Shown here one piece after another: positions 19,856 to 29,080 of a stretch of 64,000 nucleotides of DNA. Numbering within the stretch: position 1 is the first letter of the stretch; the number at the start of each line of letters is the position of its first letter. This DNA is from Myxococcus virescens (GTDB lineage Bacteria; Myxococcota; Myxococcia; Myxococcales; Myxococcaceae), in NCBI RefSeq assembly GCF_900101905.1, contig NZ_FNAJ01000001.1, positions 124,001 through 188,000 of the forward strand, in the 5' to 3' direction. The notes beneath the pieces are model-generated. The model made no database searches, was not told where the DNA came from, and was given only the letters and a program-made list of their open reading frames with translations. The translations under genes and the position numbers were made by a program.

Positions 19856-20410
19856 ATGCTGACCGTTGGCGACAAGATCCCGAACTTCAAGGTGAAGGCC
19901 ACCGTGTCCCTGGAGAAGGGCAAGGAGTTCCAGGACATCACGAACGAGACCTTCAAGGGCAAGTGGCTGGTCCTGTTCGCGTGGCCGAAGGACTTCACCT
20001 TCATCTGCCCCACGGAGATCGCGGAGTTCGGCAAGAAGAACAAGGACTTCACTGACCGTGACGCGCAGGTCCTCGGCCTGAGCACCGACAGCGAGTTCGT
20101 GCACCACGCGTGGCGCACGCACCACCCGGACCTGAAGAACCTGCCCTTCCCGATGCTGGCGGACATCAAGCACGAGCTGTGCAACGCGCTGGGCATCCTC
20201 CACAAGGAAGAGGGCGTGGCCCTCCGCGCGACGTTCATCGCGGACCCCGAGGGCATCATCCGCCACGTGACGGTCAACGACCTGTCCGTGGGCCGCAACG
20301 TCTCCGAGACGATCCGCACGCTGGACGCGCTCCAGACGGACGAACTGTGCCCCTGCAACTGGACCAAGGGTGAGGAGACCCTGACCCAGAAGCTGTCGAA
20401 GGCGGGGTAA
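19856..20410 (+). CDS. ahpC: alkyl hydroperoxide reductase AhpC (2-Cys peroxiredoxin)
   Basis: The 184-residue peroxiredoxin has the peroxidatic C51 in DFTFICPTE and a C-terminal LCPCNW with C165 and C167. A pair of C-terminal cysteines, along with WPKDFTF and DRDAQVLG, is like the mycobacterial AhpC that is reduced by AhpD rather than AhpF. It reduces H2O2, organic peroxides and peroxynitrite in the cytoplasm. AAGGAG precedes the ATG. AhpD follows after six bases. Transcription probably starts at the sigma-54 promoter at 19773-19788. Confidence 0.97.
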   Translation: MLTVGDKIPNFKVKATVSLEKGKEFQDITNETFKGKWLVLFAWPKDFTFICPTEIAEFGKKNKDFTDRDAQVLGLSTDSEFVHHAWRTHHPDLKNLPFPMLADIKHELCNALGILHKEEGVALRATFIADPEGIIRHVTVNDLSVGRNVSETIRTLDALQTDELCPCNWTKGEETLTQKLSKAG

Positions 20411-20416
20411 TCCACC

Positions 20417-20941
20417 ATGGCCTCGCTCGAAGTCGTCCGCTCTGAACTCGCGGACTCCCACAAGGACACCCGCCTCAACCTCCAGGGTGTCCTGGAAGGT
20501 GGCAGCCTCACCGCGGAGCAGCGTTGGGGTGTGGCCGTGGCATGCGCCTTCGCCGCTCGGAATGAGCGGCTGAAGGAGGCCATGCTCAACGAGGCGAAGA
20601 AGGCCCTCGCGAATCCCGAGCCTGTCATCGAGGACGCGCGTGCGGCGGCGTCGTTGATGGCGATGAACAATGTGTACTACCGCTTCAGGCACATGATCGG
20701 GAAGGAGTCCTACTCGACCAAGCGCGCCGGGCTGCGGATGAACCGGCTCGCGCAGGTGCTGACGAACAAGGTGGACTTCGAGCTGGTCTGCCTCGCCGTC
20801 AGTGCCATCAACGGCTGCGAGATGTGCATGCAGTCCCACGAGAAGATCGTCCTCGAGGGCGGCCTCTCCGAGGACCAGGTGCACGACGCGGTTCGCATCG
20901 CGTCGGTCATCCACGCGGCGGCGGTGGGGCTGGAGTCTTAA
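20417..20941 (+). CDS. ahpD: alkyl hydroperoxide reductase-associated AhpD
   Basis: The 174-residue protein belongs to the AhpD/carboxymuconolactone decarboxylase fold. The catalytic motif NGCEMCMQSHE has C134 and C137 as the CxxC pair and H141 as the proton relay. In Mycobacterium, AhpD passes electrons from lipoyl proteins to AhpC; the adjacent Mycobacterium-like AhpC supports the same role. Length is normal. A strong terminator begins 34 bases after the stop codon. Confidence 0.95.
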   Translation: MASLEVVRSELADSHKDTRLNLQGVLEGGSLTAEQRWGVAVACAFAARNERLKEAMLNEAKKALANPEPVIEDARAAASLMAMNNVYYRFRHMIGKESYSTKRAGLRMNRLAQVLTNKVDFELVCLAVSAINGCEMCMQSHEKIVLEGGLSEDQVHDAVRIASVIHAAAVGLES

Positions 20942-20974
20942 GCCCCTCTGTCGCGAGGCATCGCCGAAGTTTCA

Positions 20975-21014
20975 AGCGCCCTCCGGTGGAAACACCGGGG
21001 GGCGCTCCCTTTTT
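20975..21014 (+). terminator. intrinsic terminator after ahpCD
   Basis: A 14-bp stem (20975-20988 with 20993-21006, one G-U pair) closes a GAAA tetraloop. CCC and a run of five T follow, ending at 21014. It ends the ahpCD transcript just before dps. Confidence 0.85.
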
Positions 21015-21072
21015 GGCCGCCGCGCATCCAACCAGCCGACACCGACAACCACACAGCCGAAAGGAAGACACC

Positions 21073-21549
21073 ATGTACCGCAGCCCCAGCCCCCTCCCCG
21101 AGAAGGCCCGCGCCGCCATCGCTGAATCGCTCAACGAGCGGCTCGCCGACGGGCTCGACCTGCACTCGCAAATCAAGGTCGCGCACTGGAACATCAAGGG
21201 GCCGCAGTTCGCCTCGCTCCACCCGCTGTTCGAAACGTTCGCGGTGAGCCTGGCCACGCACAACGACTCCATCGCCGAGCGCGCGGTGACGCTGGGTGGC
21301 AAGGCCTACGGCACCAGCCGCCACGTGGGCAAGACGAGCCGCCTGCCGGAGTATCCGCAGGAGACGACGCGCGACATGGAGCACGTGAAGCTGCTGGCCG
21401 AGCGCATCGAAATCTACCTGGACGGCCTGCGCAAGAGCCGCGCCCTCTTCGTCGAGAACGGGGACTCGGACTCCGAGGGCCTCACCACGGACATCATCAC
21501 CGAGTTCGAGAAGCACGCGTGGTTCCTGCGCGCTTCGCTCGAAGGCTGA
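21073..21549 (+). CDS. dps: Dps-family ferritin-like DNA protection protein
   Basis: The 158-residue protein has the Dps landmarks: LHSQIKVAHWNIKGPQF (ferroxidase His on the first helix), then HNDSIAERAVTLGG with the acidic metal ligands on the second. A four-helix bundle without extra domains fits a dodecamer that oxidises and stores iron and protects DNA from Fenton chemistry. AAGGAAG precedes the ATG. It lies 131 bases after ahpD, but a terminator intervenes, so it probably has its own promoter in the 58 bases after the terminator or receives readthrough. Confidence 0.93.
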   Translation: MYRSPSPLPEKARAAIAESLNERLADGLDLHSQIKVAHWNIKGPQFASLHPLFETFAVSLATHNDSIAERAVTLGGKAYGTSRHVGKTSRLPEYPQETTRDMEHVKLLAERIEIYLDGLRKSRALFVENGDSDSEGLTTDIITEFEKHAWFLRASLEG

Positions 21550-21726
21550 GCCGCCCTACCCGGACGGGCCCGCCGGGGCTGTGCAACCCGCTGCACGCAC
21601 ATCCCGGGCCCTGTTCCGGCCGAGCCTCGTGTTCTCGCGAGGTTGCACCGGGCATGACGGTTGCTCTCCACGGGGGCAGGACCCGCCGCGAAGCCGCGGT
21701 GTCGTGCACCCCCTGGAGAAGCGCCC

Positions 21727-22533
21727 ATGCGACGCATCACCTGTCTTGCCCTCACCGTCCTCGCCACCGCCTGTGGCGGTGGAGCCCCCACGCAGGAAGA
21801 AGTGGACGCCGCCCGTCAGCGCGTGGAGCGCGTGGTGGCGGCCTCGCATCAGGTGCGCGGCGCGCTGGAAGTCCTGGGCGTGCTGCCGGTGTACACCTGC
21901 GGTGAGCCCCGTCGCGCCTTCCTCAGCACCGCCGCGTACGACGTGCGCACGCGGTGGGCCTGCGCCCGCGCCGCGGTGGAGCCCCATGACAGCGTGACGG
22001 ACCGCGTGGTGCTCACCTTCGATGAGGGCGGCTGTGACGTGCACGGCCTGCGCTTCGCCGGTCACACCGCGTTTCTCTACCGCGGCGGCGAGGACCTCAT
22101 GGAAGTGGAGGCGGACCTGCGCGGACTGACAGTGGACGGACACCCGCTCCAGGCGGAGGTGGGCTACGGCACGTGCGGCGACGAGACGCGCCTCTGGGCG
22201 GATGTGGAGGGCGGCGTCCCTGGACGACAGGGCCACACGTTCCGTGTCGATGGCCGCGTGGGCATGCGAGCCGGCATGCCCGTGTTGGGTGGCACGTCGC
22301 TGGTGCTGGACGGTCCAGGCGAGCTGACGGGCCCCGATGGCACCGACCGCCTCACGCTGACGGGGCTGCACTACGAGGTGGGTGAATACCTGCCGAAGGA
22401 AGGCACCGCGGTGCTCGAGACGGCGGACGGGCGGCGCGTGGAAGCCCGCTTCCAGCCCGTCCTGTGGCGCCTGGGCAAGGCTGAGGTGACGGTGGACGAC
22501 CTGGAGCCCGTGACGGTGCCCATCGTCCGCTGA
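21727..22533 (+). CDS. hypothetical lipoprotein
   Basis: I do not recognise the family. The 268-residue protein has a short signal peptide with a lipobox (LATAC, C16), so it should be lipid-anchored. A helical segment (25-50) is followed by a beta-rich body with several cysteines that could form disulfides (YTCGEP, WACARA, GGCDVHG, GTCGDE). A dimetal or enzymatic motif is not evident. It is monocistronic. The 177 bases before it contain only a weak hairpin, at 21625-21642. Confidence 0.75.
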   Translation: MRRITCLALTVLATACGGGAPTQEEVDAARQRVERVVAASHQVRGALEVLGVLPVYTCGEPRRAFLSTAAYDVRTRWACARAAVEPHDSVTDRVVLTFDEGGCDVHGLRFAGHTAFLYRGGEDLMEVEADLRGLTVDGHPLQAEVGYGTCGDETRLWADVEGGVPGRQGHTFRVDGRVGMRAGMPVLGGTSLVLDGPGELTGPDGTDRLTLTGLHYEVGEYLPKEGTAVLETADGRRVEARFQPVLWRLGKAEVTVDDLEPVTVPIVR

Positions 22534-22587
22534 GCGGGCGCGCGGCGGCAGCGCGCACGGCGCGGACTTCCGCTAGGGTGTGACGCC

Positions 22588-23877
22588 GTGAGCGACGACG
22601 TCCCCCTTCCGGCATTCCGCGCCGTGCCCCGCACCGGCGTCATCTTCGTCACCGCCGAGGCCACCCGCCGTGGCTACCGCTCCAGCAACCCGGAGTGGTG
22701 CAACCTGGGCCAGGGCCAGCCGGAGACAGGAGACCTCCCCGGCGCGCCGCCCCGGCTGAACCAGGTCACCATCGACGTGGCCGACATGGAGTACGCCCCC
22801 GTCGCCGGGCTCTGGGAGGTGCGCGAGTCCATCGCCAGCCTCTACAACCGGCTCTACCGCCGGGGCATGCCCAGCCAGTACAGCGCGGAGAACGTGTGCC
22901 TGTCTGGCGGTGGCCGCGCGGCACTCACCCGCGCCGCGGCCAGCCTGGGCGCCATCAACCTGGGCCACTTCCTGCCGGACTACACGGCGTATGAGGAGCT
23001 GCTGGACGTCTTCAAGGCGTTCACCGCCATCCCCATCCTCCTGGAGGGTGAGCGCGGCTATGCCTTCACCGCGGAGGACTTGCGGCGCGAGGTGCAGGGC
23101 CGGGGCTTGTCCGCCCTGCTCTTCTCCAACCCCTGCAACCCCACCGGCAAGCTGGTGCACGGCGAGGAGATGGCGCGCTGGGTGAGCGTGGCCCGCGAGC
23201 ATGAGTGCGCGCTGCTGGTCGACGAATTCTATTCGCACTACATCTGGACGGGCCGCCCCGGACACCTCCCGGTGGAGAGCGCCGCCCGCTACGTGGAGGA
23301 CGTGAACAAGGACCCGGTGGTCTTGTTCGACGGCTTCACCAAGAACTGGCGCTACCCGGGCTGGCGCATGACGTGGACGGTGGGGCCGCGCCAGGTCATC
23401 GATGCGGTCGCCAGCGCGGGAAGCTTCCTGGATGGCGGTGGGAGCCGGCCGCTCCAGCGCGCGGCGATTCAGCTCCTCCAGGAGGAGCCCGTGGTGGCGG
23501 AGACGATGGCCATCCACAACACCTTCCGGGAGAAGCGGGACCGCTTCCACTCCCGGCTGGAGCGCATCGGCATCCGCACGGACCGCGCGCCGGACGGCAC
23601 CTTCTATGTCTGGGGCAACGTGTCCGGGCTGCCGCCGCCGCTCAACGACGGCATGGGCTTCTTCCGCGCCGCGCTGGACCAGAAAATCATCGCCGTTCCG
23701 GGCGAGTTCTTCGACGTGAATCCCGGCAAGCGCCGCGCGCGGCCCTCCCGCTTCCGCGGCTACGTGCGCCTGTCCTTCGGCCCGTCCATGGAGACGCTGG
23801 AGAAGGCCCTGTCGCGGCTGGAGGCCATGGTGCTCCACTACTCGCGCACGCCGGGTCAGCCGCCTCCGGCGCCCTGA
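22588..23877 (+). CDS. class I/II aminotransferase
   Basis: The 429-residue protein is a fold type I PLP-dependent aminotransferase. It has NLGQGQPETG near 40, LSGGGRAAL near 107, NPCNPTGKLV near 187, LVDEFYSHY near 213, and the PLP lysine in DGFTKNWRYPGWRM near 252. The start is a GTG. The amino-acid substrate cannot be read from the sequence. It is convergent with the methyltransferase gene and 54 bases downstream of the lipoprotein gene. Confidence 0.88.
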   Translation: MSDDVPLPAFRAVPRTGVIFVTAEATRRGYRSSNPEWCNLGQGQPETGDLPGAPPRLNQVTIDVADMEYAPVAGLWEVRESIASLYNRLYRRGMPSQYSAENVCLSGGGRAALTRAAASLGAINLGHFLPDYTAYEELLDVFKAFTAIPILLEGERGYAFTAEDLRREVQGRGLSALLFSNPCNPTGKLVHGEEMARWVSVAREHECALLVDEFYSHYIWTGRPGHLPVESAARYVEDVNKDPVVLFDGFTKNWRYPGWRMTWTVGPRQVIDAVASAGSFLDGGGSRPLQRAAIQLLQEEPVVAETMAIHNTFREKRDRFHSRLERIGIRTDRAPDGTFYVWGNVSGLPPPLNDGMGFFRAALDQKIIAVPGEFFDVNPGKRRARPSRFRGYVRLSFGPSMETLEKALSRLEAMVLHYSRTPGQPPPAP

Positions 23878-23936
23878 CGTGAGACGGCCCGGCCCCTCCT
23901 GGCGAGGGCGCCGGGCCCGGAAGCCTCCCGCCGTGC

Positions 23937-24542
23937 TCAGCGGGGCGCGCCGCCCGTGCCGCGCTCGGGGACGACCCAGAGGTAGAGCGTCCGTCCCTCG
24001 CTCTGCACCGTCTTGGTCGGCGCCCAGTCCCCCATGTCGAAGCTGTGCGACACGATGCGCGTGCCTGGCTTCAGCTCCGAGAGCAGCTTGGACTTGAGCC
24101 GCTCGTTGACGGAGGGCAGCAGATAGAGCGTCACCACCGACGCGTCACGGATGTCCGCGTCGAAGAGGTCACCCTGGCGAAACTCCACCTTGTTCTTCAC
24201 GCCCGCCTGGCTCGCGTTCTGGTTGGCCTCGGCGATGCGCTCCGGGTTGATGTCCACGCCCACGGCGTGCTTCGCCCCGTGCTTCTGGACAGCGGAGATG
24301 ACGATGCGGCCGTCGCCGCTGCCCAGGTCATAGACAGTGTCACCGGGCTTCACGCCAGCCAATGCCAGCATCCCGTCCACGGCACCTTCCGGCGTGGGGA
24401 CGAAGGGAACCTCGGGCGCCTGAACCGAACTGCCCGAGGGTCCGCGGACCTGCACCGTCACCTTCTGCTGTGCCGTCGAAACGCTCGCGGCGTTCGAGGC
24501 CATCGCCGCCGTGAACGTGAAAACCACCATCATTCGCTTCAT
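23937..24542 (-). CDS. apparently exported class I SAM-dependent methyltransferase
   Basis: The 201-residue protein has a methyltransferase core with motif I VYDLGSGDGRI at 70-80, an acidic VGVDINPER at the end of strand 2, and FRQGDLFD. It begins with a basic then hydrophobic segment (KRMMVVFTFTAAMASNAA) ending near STA-Q, which looks like a cleavable signal peptide. That is odd, because SAM is cytoplasmic. Its ATG overlaps the stop of the upstream amino-acid permease gene (ATGA), so the two are translationally coupled. The substrate is unknown. Confidence 0.8.
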   Translation of the reverse strand: MKRMMVVFTFTAAMASNAASVSTAQQKVTVQVRGPSGSSVQAPEVPFVPTPEGAVDGMLALAGVKPGDTVYDLGSGDGRIVISAVQKHGAKHAVGVDINPERIAEANQNASQAGVKNKVEFRQGDLFDADIRDASVVTLYLLPSVNERLKSKLLSELKPGTRIVSHSFDMGDWAPTKTVQSEGRTLYLWVVPERGTGGAPR

Positions 24543-25966
24543 GTCGCCTCCTTCGTTCGTTGCAGTCTGGGAGAGGAAGTGGCCTTGGGGGAGGCCCCCT
24601 GCGAGCCCCTGCGGGTGCGCACCGCCTCCACGGCGAGCAGCACGCCGCCCGTGCCCAGCACGGCCAGCCCCGCGAGCGCGCCCAGCCCGGTGAAGGCCAG
24701 GCTGGAATAGAGGACGTAGGCGCAGATGCCGATGAAGAGCAGCGGCGTGAGCGGATACAGCGGCACGCGGAACGGCCGGGGCGCATCCGGCTCACGCACG
24801 CGCAGCACCATCAGCGACACGCCCGTCAGCAGGAAGAAGAGCCAGAAGACGGGCGCGGTGTACTCCACCATCGTCTCGAAGCCCTGACGCGTCAGCGTCC
24901 CCAGCCCCACCAGCGCCAGGGAGATGGCCCCCTGCACCAGCAGCGCGCGGGACGGGCCATTGGACTTCGCGTGCCACTGCCCCAGCCCGTTGAACAGCAC
25001 GCTGTCCCGCCCGAAGGCATAGTGGGTCCGAGCCCCCGTCAGCACCGTGGCGTTGGCGGACGTCAGCGCGGAGATGGCGATGATGACGCTCAGCACCAGC
25101 GCGCCCCCGCTGCCCACCGCGCGCTGCATCAGGTCCGCGGCCACCGCCTCCGAACGCGCCATGCCTTCGAGCCCCAGGCCGCGCAGGTAGGCCACGTTGA
25201 CCAGCAGGTACAGCGCCGTCACCAGCCCGATGCTCGCCAACAGCGACCAGGCGATGGTGCGCCGCGAACCCCGCACCTCCGAGGACAGGTACGCCACCTC
25301 GTTCCAGCCGCCGTACGTCAGCAGCACGAACACCATGGCCAGGCCCCAGGCGGTCCCCGACGACGCGGCCGGTGCCGGCGCCGCCTCCGCGGGCACCAGC
25401 GCGGGCGTGAACAGCAGCCCCACGATGACGACAGCCCCCACGCCCAGAACCTCCAGGGCCGTGAGCAGGTTCTGCGTACGGGTCCCCTGCCGGATTCCGG
25501 CGATGTTCACCGCCGTCAGCCCCACCACCAGCATGGCCGCATAGACGGGCGACGAATACGGGCCCAGGGGGAAGAGCTGCGTGGCGTAGTCCCCGAAGAC
25601 GAAGGCCAGCAGTGCGATGGAGCCGGTGGGGATGACGGTCAGCCGCGCCCACGCGAAGAGGAAGGCGGGCCCCTTGCCCAGCGCGCGGTACAGATAGTGG
25701 TAGTCCCCGCCCGGGTGTGGCCAGGCGCTGGCCAGCTCCGCGTAGCACAGCGCGCCCACCAGCGACGCGACGCCGCCCAGCAGCCACGTGAGCAGCATGG
25801 CCTCACCGCTGGCGGACTGCGCGGCCACCAGCGAGGGCGCCTTGAAGATGCCCGCCCCCAGGACGATGCCCACTGTCAGGGCCATCACATCCAGCACGCG
25901 CAACGACGGCGACGGCGCGGACTCGCCCCGCTTCACGACTTCGACTCCTGCCTGCTGCTCCTGCAT
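24539..25966 (-). CDS. APC-family amino-acid permease
   Basis: The 475-residue protein has about 12 hydrophobic segments and the APC landmarks: VGIVLGAGIFKAPS in TM1 (the substrate-binding GxG break), CYAELASAWPHPGGDYHYL between TM2 and TM3, and LTYGGWNEVAYLSSEV in TM6. It most resembles L-type amino-acid exchangers and related permeases. It is the first gene of a two-gene unit with the exported methyltransferase. The start at 25966 has GGAG nine bases upstream; the open frame extends to 26137. Confidence 0.88.
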   Translation of the reverse strand: MQEQQAGVEVVKRGESAPSPSLRVLDVMALTVGIVLGAGIFKAPSLVAAQSASGEAMLLTWLLGGVASLVGALCYAELASAWPHPGGDYHYLYRALGKGPAFLFAWARLTVIPTGSIALLAFVFGDYATQLFPLGPYSSPVYAAMLVVGLTAVNIAGIRQGTRTQNLLTALEVLGVGAVVIVGLLFTPALVPAEAAPAPAASSGTAWGLAMVFVLLTYGGWNEVAYLSSEVRGSRRTIAWSLLASIGLVTALYLLVNVAYLRGLGLEGMARSEAVAADLMQRAVGSGGALVLSVIIAISALTSANATVLTGARTHYAFGRDSVLFNGLGQWHAKSNGPSRALLVQGAISLALVGLGTLTRQGFETMVEYTAPVFWLFFLLTGVSLMVLRVREPDAPRPFRVPLYPLTPLLFIGICAYVLYSSLAFTGLGALAGLAVLGTGGVLLAVEAVRTRRGSQGASPKATSSPRLQRTKEAT

Positions 25967-26176
25967 GGTGACGTGCTCCACGCGCCTCGGCGGCCTTCGC
26001 CGTCCGGCGCAAGATGAGGCCGGGACCCGGCCATGGGGAGGATGAGCGTAGAGAGCGTCCCCTCCCCGTCCATGAGACGGAGGGCCGCTCTGCATTACCG
26101 TGGACAGGGCCCCACATCCGGACTGGCGAGCGGACACTTCCTCGTTCCCGACACGGTGGCTCTATGCTGGGCGTCA

Positions 26177-27442
26177 ATGAGACTTCCGTCGTCCCGGCTC
26201 GCCCTGCTGTGCATGCTCTACTTCGTGCAGGGCCTGCCCTTCGGCTTCCAGGCCACCGCCCTGCCGGTATACCTGCGCTCGCAGGGCGTCTCGCTGACCA
26301 CCATTGGACTGCTCGGCGCGCTGTGGTTGCCCTGGGCCCTCAAGGCGCTCTGGGCGCCCCTGGTGGACCGGTATGGCTCGGCGCGCATCGGCCGGCGCAA
26401 GTCGTGGATTCTGCCGATGCAGGCGGGGCTCGCGGCCAGCTGCGCCGCGGCGGCGGTCGCGGCTTCGCGGGACGCGCTCCCCGCCCTGCTGGCGCTCGTC
26501 TTCCTGATGAACCTGTTCGCCGCCACGCAGGACATCGCGGTGGATGGCTTCGCCGTGGACACCCTGCGCCCCAGTGAGCTGGGCCTGGGCAACACCGCGC
26601 AGGTGGTGGGCTACAAGCTGGGAATGCTGACGGGCGGTGGGCTGCTGGTGTGGGCCAGCGCGCGCATCGGCTGGTCCGGCCTCTTCGTCGCCATGGCGCT
26701 GCTGTGCCTGGCCGTCTTCACGGTGATGCTCTTCGCCCGGGAGTCTGCCCCCGAGGCACACGCCACGCCGTCCGCGGCCACCGCCCGGCAGGAGCCGGAT
26801 TGGCGCGAGCTGTTCCAGCGCCTCAAGAAGTCGCTCCTGCTGCCGGGCGCGGGCTGGCTGCTGCTCTTCATCACCACGTACAAGCTGGGCGAGAGCATGT
26901 CCGACGTGCTCTTCAAGCCGTTCCTCGTCGACGCGGGCTTCACCGCCGCGCAAATTGGCCTGTGGGTGGGCACGTGGGGCACGGGCGCGTCCATTGTCGG
27001 CTCACTGGCCGGAGGACTGCTGGCCTCGCGCATGCCGCTGCTGGGCGCAGTGGGGCTCACCGCGTCGCTGCGGGTGATTTCCCTGGTGGGGCGGTGGCTG
27101 CTGGCCACTGGAGGCGTCACCGACGCGGGCGTCATCGGCGTCACCATGGCCGAGGAGCTCTTCGGCGGCGCGCTCACCACGGTGATGTTCGCCTTCATGA
27201 TGTCGCGCGTGGACCGGCGCATCGGCGCCACGCACTACACGCTGCTCGCCAGCCTGGAGGTCTGGGGCAAGGCGCCCGCGGGCCCGCTCGCGGGCTGGCT
27301 CGCGGACCCGAAGCACGGGCTTGGCCTGGGCTACGCGCCCGTCTTCCTGCTGGGCACCGTCCTGTCCGTGGCCTTCCTGGCGCTGCTGGTGCCCATGCGG
27401 CGCCAGAAGCACGCCCCGAGCACCACGCTCAACACCGCCTGA
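26177..27442 (+). CDS. AmpG-like MFS permease
   Basis: The 421-residue protein has 12 predicted membrane segments and the AmpG/acetyl-CoA transporter signature: CMLYFVQGLPFGFQATALPVYLR in TM1 and AATQDIAVDGFAVD near 115. In enterobacteria AmpG imports GlcNAc-anhydro-muropeptides for cell-wall recycling. Myxobacteria carry several divergent homologues, so the substrate here is uncertain. The ATG at 26177 places TM1 at the N-terminus; the frame is open upstream to 26033. Confidence 0.85.
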   Translation: MRLPSSRLALLCMLYFVQGLPFGFQATALPVYLRSQGVSLTTIGLLGALWLPWALKALWAPLVDRYGSARIGRRKSWILPMQAGLAASCAAAAVAASRDALPALLALVFLMNLFAATQDIAVDGFAVDTLRPSELGLGNTAQVVGYKLGMLTGGGLLVWASARIGWSGLFVAMALLCLAVFTVMLFARESAPEAHATPSAATARQEPDWRELFQRLKKSLLLPGAGWLLLFITTYKLGESMSDVLFKPFLVDAGFTAAQIGLWVGTWGTGASIVGSLAGGLLASRMPLLGAVGLTASLRVISLVGRWLLATGGVTDAGVIGVTMAEELFGGALTTVMFAFMMSRVDRRIGATHYTLLASLEVWGKAPAGPLAGWLADPKHGLGLGYAPVFLLGTVLSVAFLALLVPMRRQKHAPSTTLNTA

Positions 27443-27463
27443 GGCCACAGCCCAGGAACGCCG

Positions 27464-28150
27464 TCAGCCCTCCACGGGCGGCGCGTCGGGGAGCTCCGCC
27501 GAGCGCCACATGTACCAGCTGGCCACCGAGCGCCAGGGCCGCCAGCGTTCGCCGTAGGCGAGCAGCGCCTTGGGCTTGGGCATCTCCGGCAGGCCATAGG
27601 CCTTCATGAAGCCCTTGCGCACGCCGTAGTCGTCCACGGGCAGCACGTCGGGCCGCTCGAGTTGGAACATGAGCAGCATCTCCACCGTCCACTGGCCAAT
27701 GCCGCGCACCTGGGTGAAGTGCTCGATGAGCTCGGCGTCATCCATGCGCCGCACCTTGGTCAGCGGCGGCACGGTGCCGTCCAGCGTCTTGCGCGCCAGG
27801 TCCTGGAGCGCGGCCAGCTTGTTGGCGGACAGCCCCGCTTCGCGCAGCGACGTGTCCGGCACAGCCAGCAGCGCTTCCGGCGTGAACTTGCGTCCCGAGC
27901 CCACGCGCTCGCACACGCGGCCGAAGATGGTGGCGGCCGCCTTGCCGTGGAGCTGCTGGTAGACAATGGACTCCGCCAGCGCGCCGAACGGGCTGTGCAG
28001 CGGGCGCACCTGGAGCCGGAAGGGGCCAACGCGCTTCATCAGCGCGCCCAGTGTCGGGTCCGCACGGGACAGGGCACGGCGGACCGCGGGTGTGTAGTAG
28101 GCAGGGTGGCGAATGATGGCGGGGGGCGGGCGTGGCATGGGCGTGGCCAT
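27464..28150 (-). CDS. DNA-3-methyladenine glycosylase II-like (HhH-GPD, AlkA type)
   Basis: The 228-residue protein has the HhH-GPD fold. The helix-hairpin-helix lies at VRGIGQWTVEMLLMF, followed by LPVDDYGVRKG, where the Asp is the catalytic residue of AlkA-type glycosylases. There is no C-terminal Fe-S cluster motif, which argues against EndoIII/MutY. It lacks the N-terminal AlkA domain, so it resembles the short Mag1-type enzymes that remove alkylated purines. It is convergent with the AmpG-like gene. Confidence 0.9.
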   Translation of the reverse strand: MATPMPRPPPAIIRHPAYYTPAVRRALSRADPTLGALMKRVGPFRLQVRPLHSPFGALAESIVYQQLHGKAAATIFGRVCERVGSGRKFTPEALLAVPDTSLREAGLSANKLAALQDLARKTLDGTVPPLTKVRRMDDAELIEHFTQVRGIGQWTVEMLLMFQLERPDVLPVDDYGVRKGFMKAYGLPEMPKPKALLAYGERWRPWRSVASWYMWRSAELPDAPPVEG

Positions 28151-28426
28151 GATGCCGCCGTCCAGCCCACCTCGCGCAACCCGATTCTTGCCGAGCGCCG
28201 CTGCATGGAGCGGTGGGCATCCACGAGGATGTCTCGGCTTCGTTGCCGGATCCAACCAGGCAACGATGGTGGCGCTCGTCCGAGGTGTGGATCGAGCCCG
28301 CGCACGGACGCCCGTTGCGAGTCGCGACGAGCCCCCGCGCCCAGCCTCACCCCGCCGGCGGTGGGCCCACGCAACTGCCGGTGACCTTGTTCCCCCAGCC
28401 GGAGGTGCTCGCCTGGCGTGCACGCC

Positions 28427-29080
28427 TCACGTGGCTCGAGTGAACAGATGCCTGTGGCTCACCTGATAGGCCCGCGTGCGGATGAGCTCGCGGAGGGAGC
28501 GCGGCGCGGCCATCCAGCGAAGAACCGAGATTGGAGACGTCTTGTCCGTCGAGATGAGGGCAACGGTGCCGATGCCAAGGAGCCGGTCCAGCAGGCTCTG
28601 CGAGACCTGGGTATCACCGACACTCCGGAGGTCGATCTCCCCCACGGTTTTGGAGAGGGCTCCGCTCTCGATGATGAGGCGCTGGTTCGTCAGCTTGTAG
28701 TGTGTGGTCCTCAGCATGAGGAATGCGCCGAAAAAGCGGAGTAGCTCGTAGACAATCAACGCACCGACAATCCACCAGCCCACCCTCGCCGCCTGCTCCG
28801 CCGCCTCGCTGCTCGGAAGGAACGGGCCGAGGCGGCCCACGCCTGCGCGCAGAACGGCGGGAAGCACCAGCGCCACGAAGCCGAGCGCGAGGAGTCGACC
28901 GAGAAGGACCCGCCAGGAGGGCGAGCCCTCCCACAGCGTCTCTTCAGGGCCCGGGGCCTCGCCAGAAATCACCGGCCGTAGCGGCGCGGGGGCTCCGTCC
29001 ATCGGACGCCCGCAGTGAGGGCATCTCGGTGCGGAGGTCGAGACTTCGCGCTGGCAGTCAGGACATGTGACCAGGGGCAT
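28427..29080 (-). CDS. zinc-ribbon and PH-domain membrane protein
   Basis: The 217-residue protein starts with a zinc ribbon (CPDC at 6-9, CPHC near 22-25). It then has a Pro-rich linker, two hydrophobic segments (about 60-85 and 100-130), and a C-terminal bacterial PH domain of the YdbS/YdbT type (YKLTNQRLIIESG, IDLRSVGDTQVSQSLLDRLLGIGTV). The family is widespread and its role unknown, perhaps membrane-stress related. The start at 29080 is fixed by the zinc ribbon. No operon partner is evident. Confidence 0.83.
   Translation of the reverse strand: MPLVTCPDCQREVSTSAPRCPHCGRPMDGAPAPLRPVISGEAPGPEETLWEGSPSWRVLLGRLLALGFVALVLPAVLRAGVGRLGPFLPSSEAAEQAARVGWWIVGALIVYELLRFFGAFLMLRTTHYKLTNQRLIIESGALSKTVGEIDLRSVGDTQVSQSLLDRLLGIGTVALISTDKTSPISVLRWMAAPRSLRELIRTRAYQVSHRHLFTRAT

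Noticed and set aside
21625..21642. Hairpin CCTCG...CGAGG after dps as a terminator
   Set aside because: The stem is only five base pairs and no T run follows on either strand.
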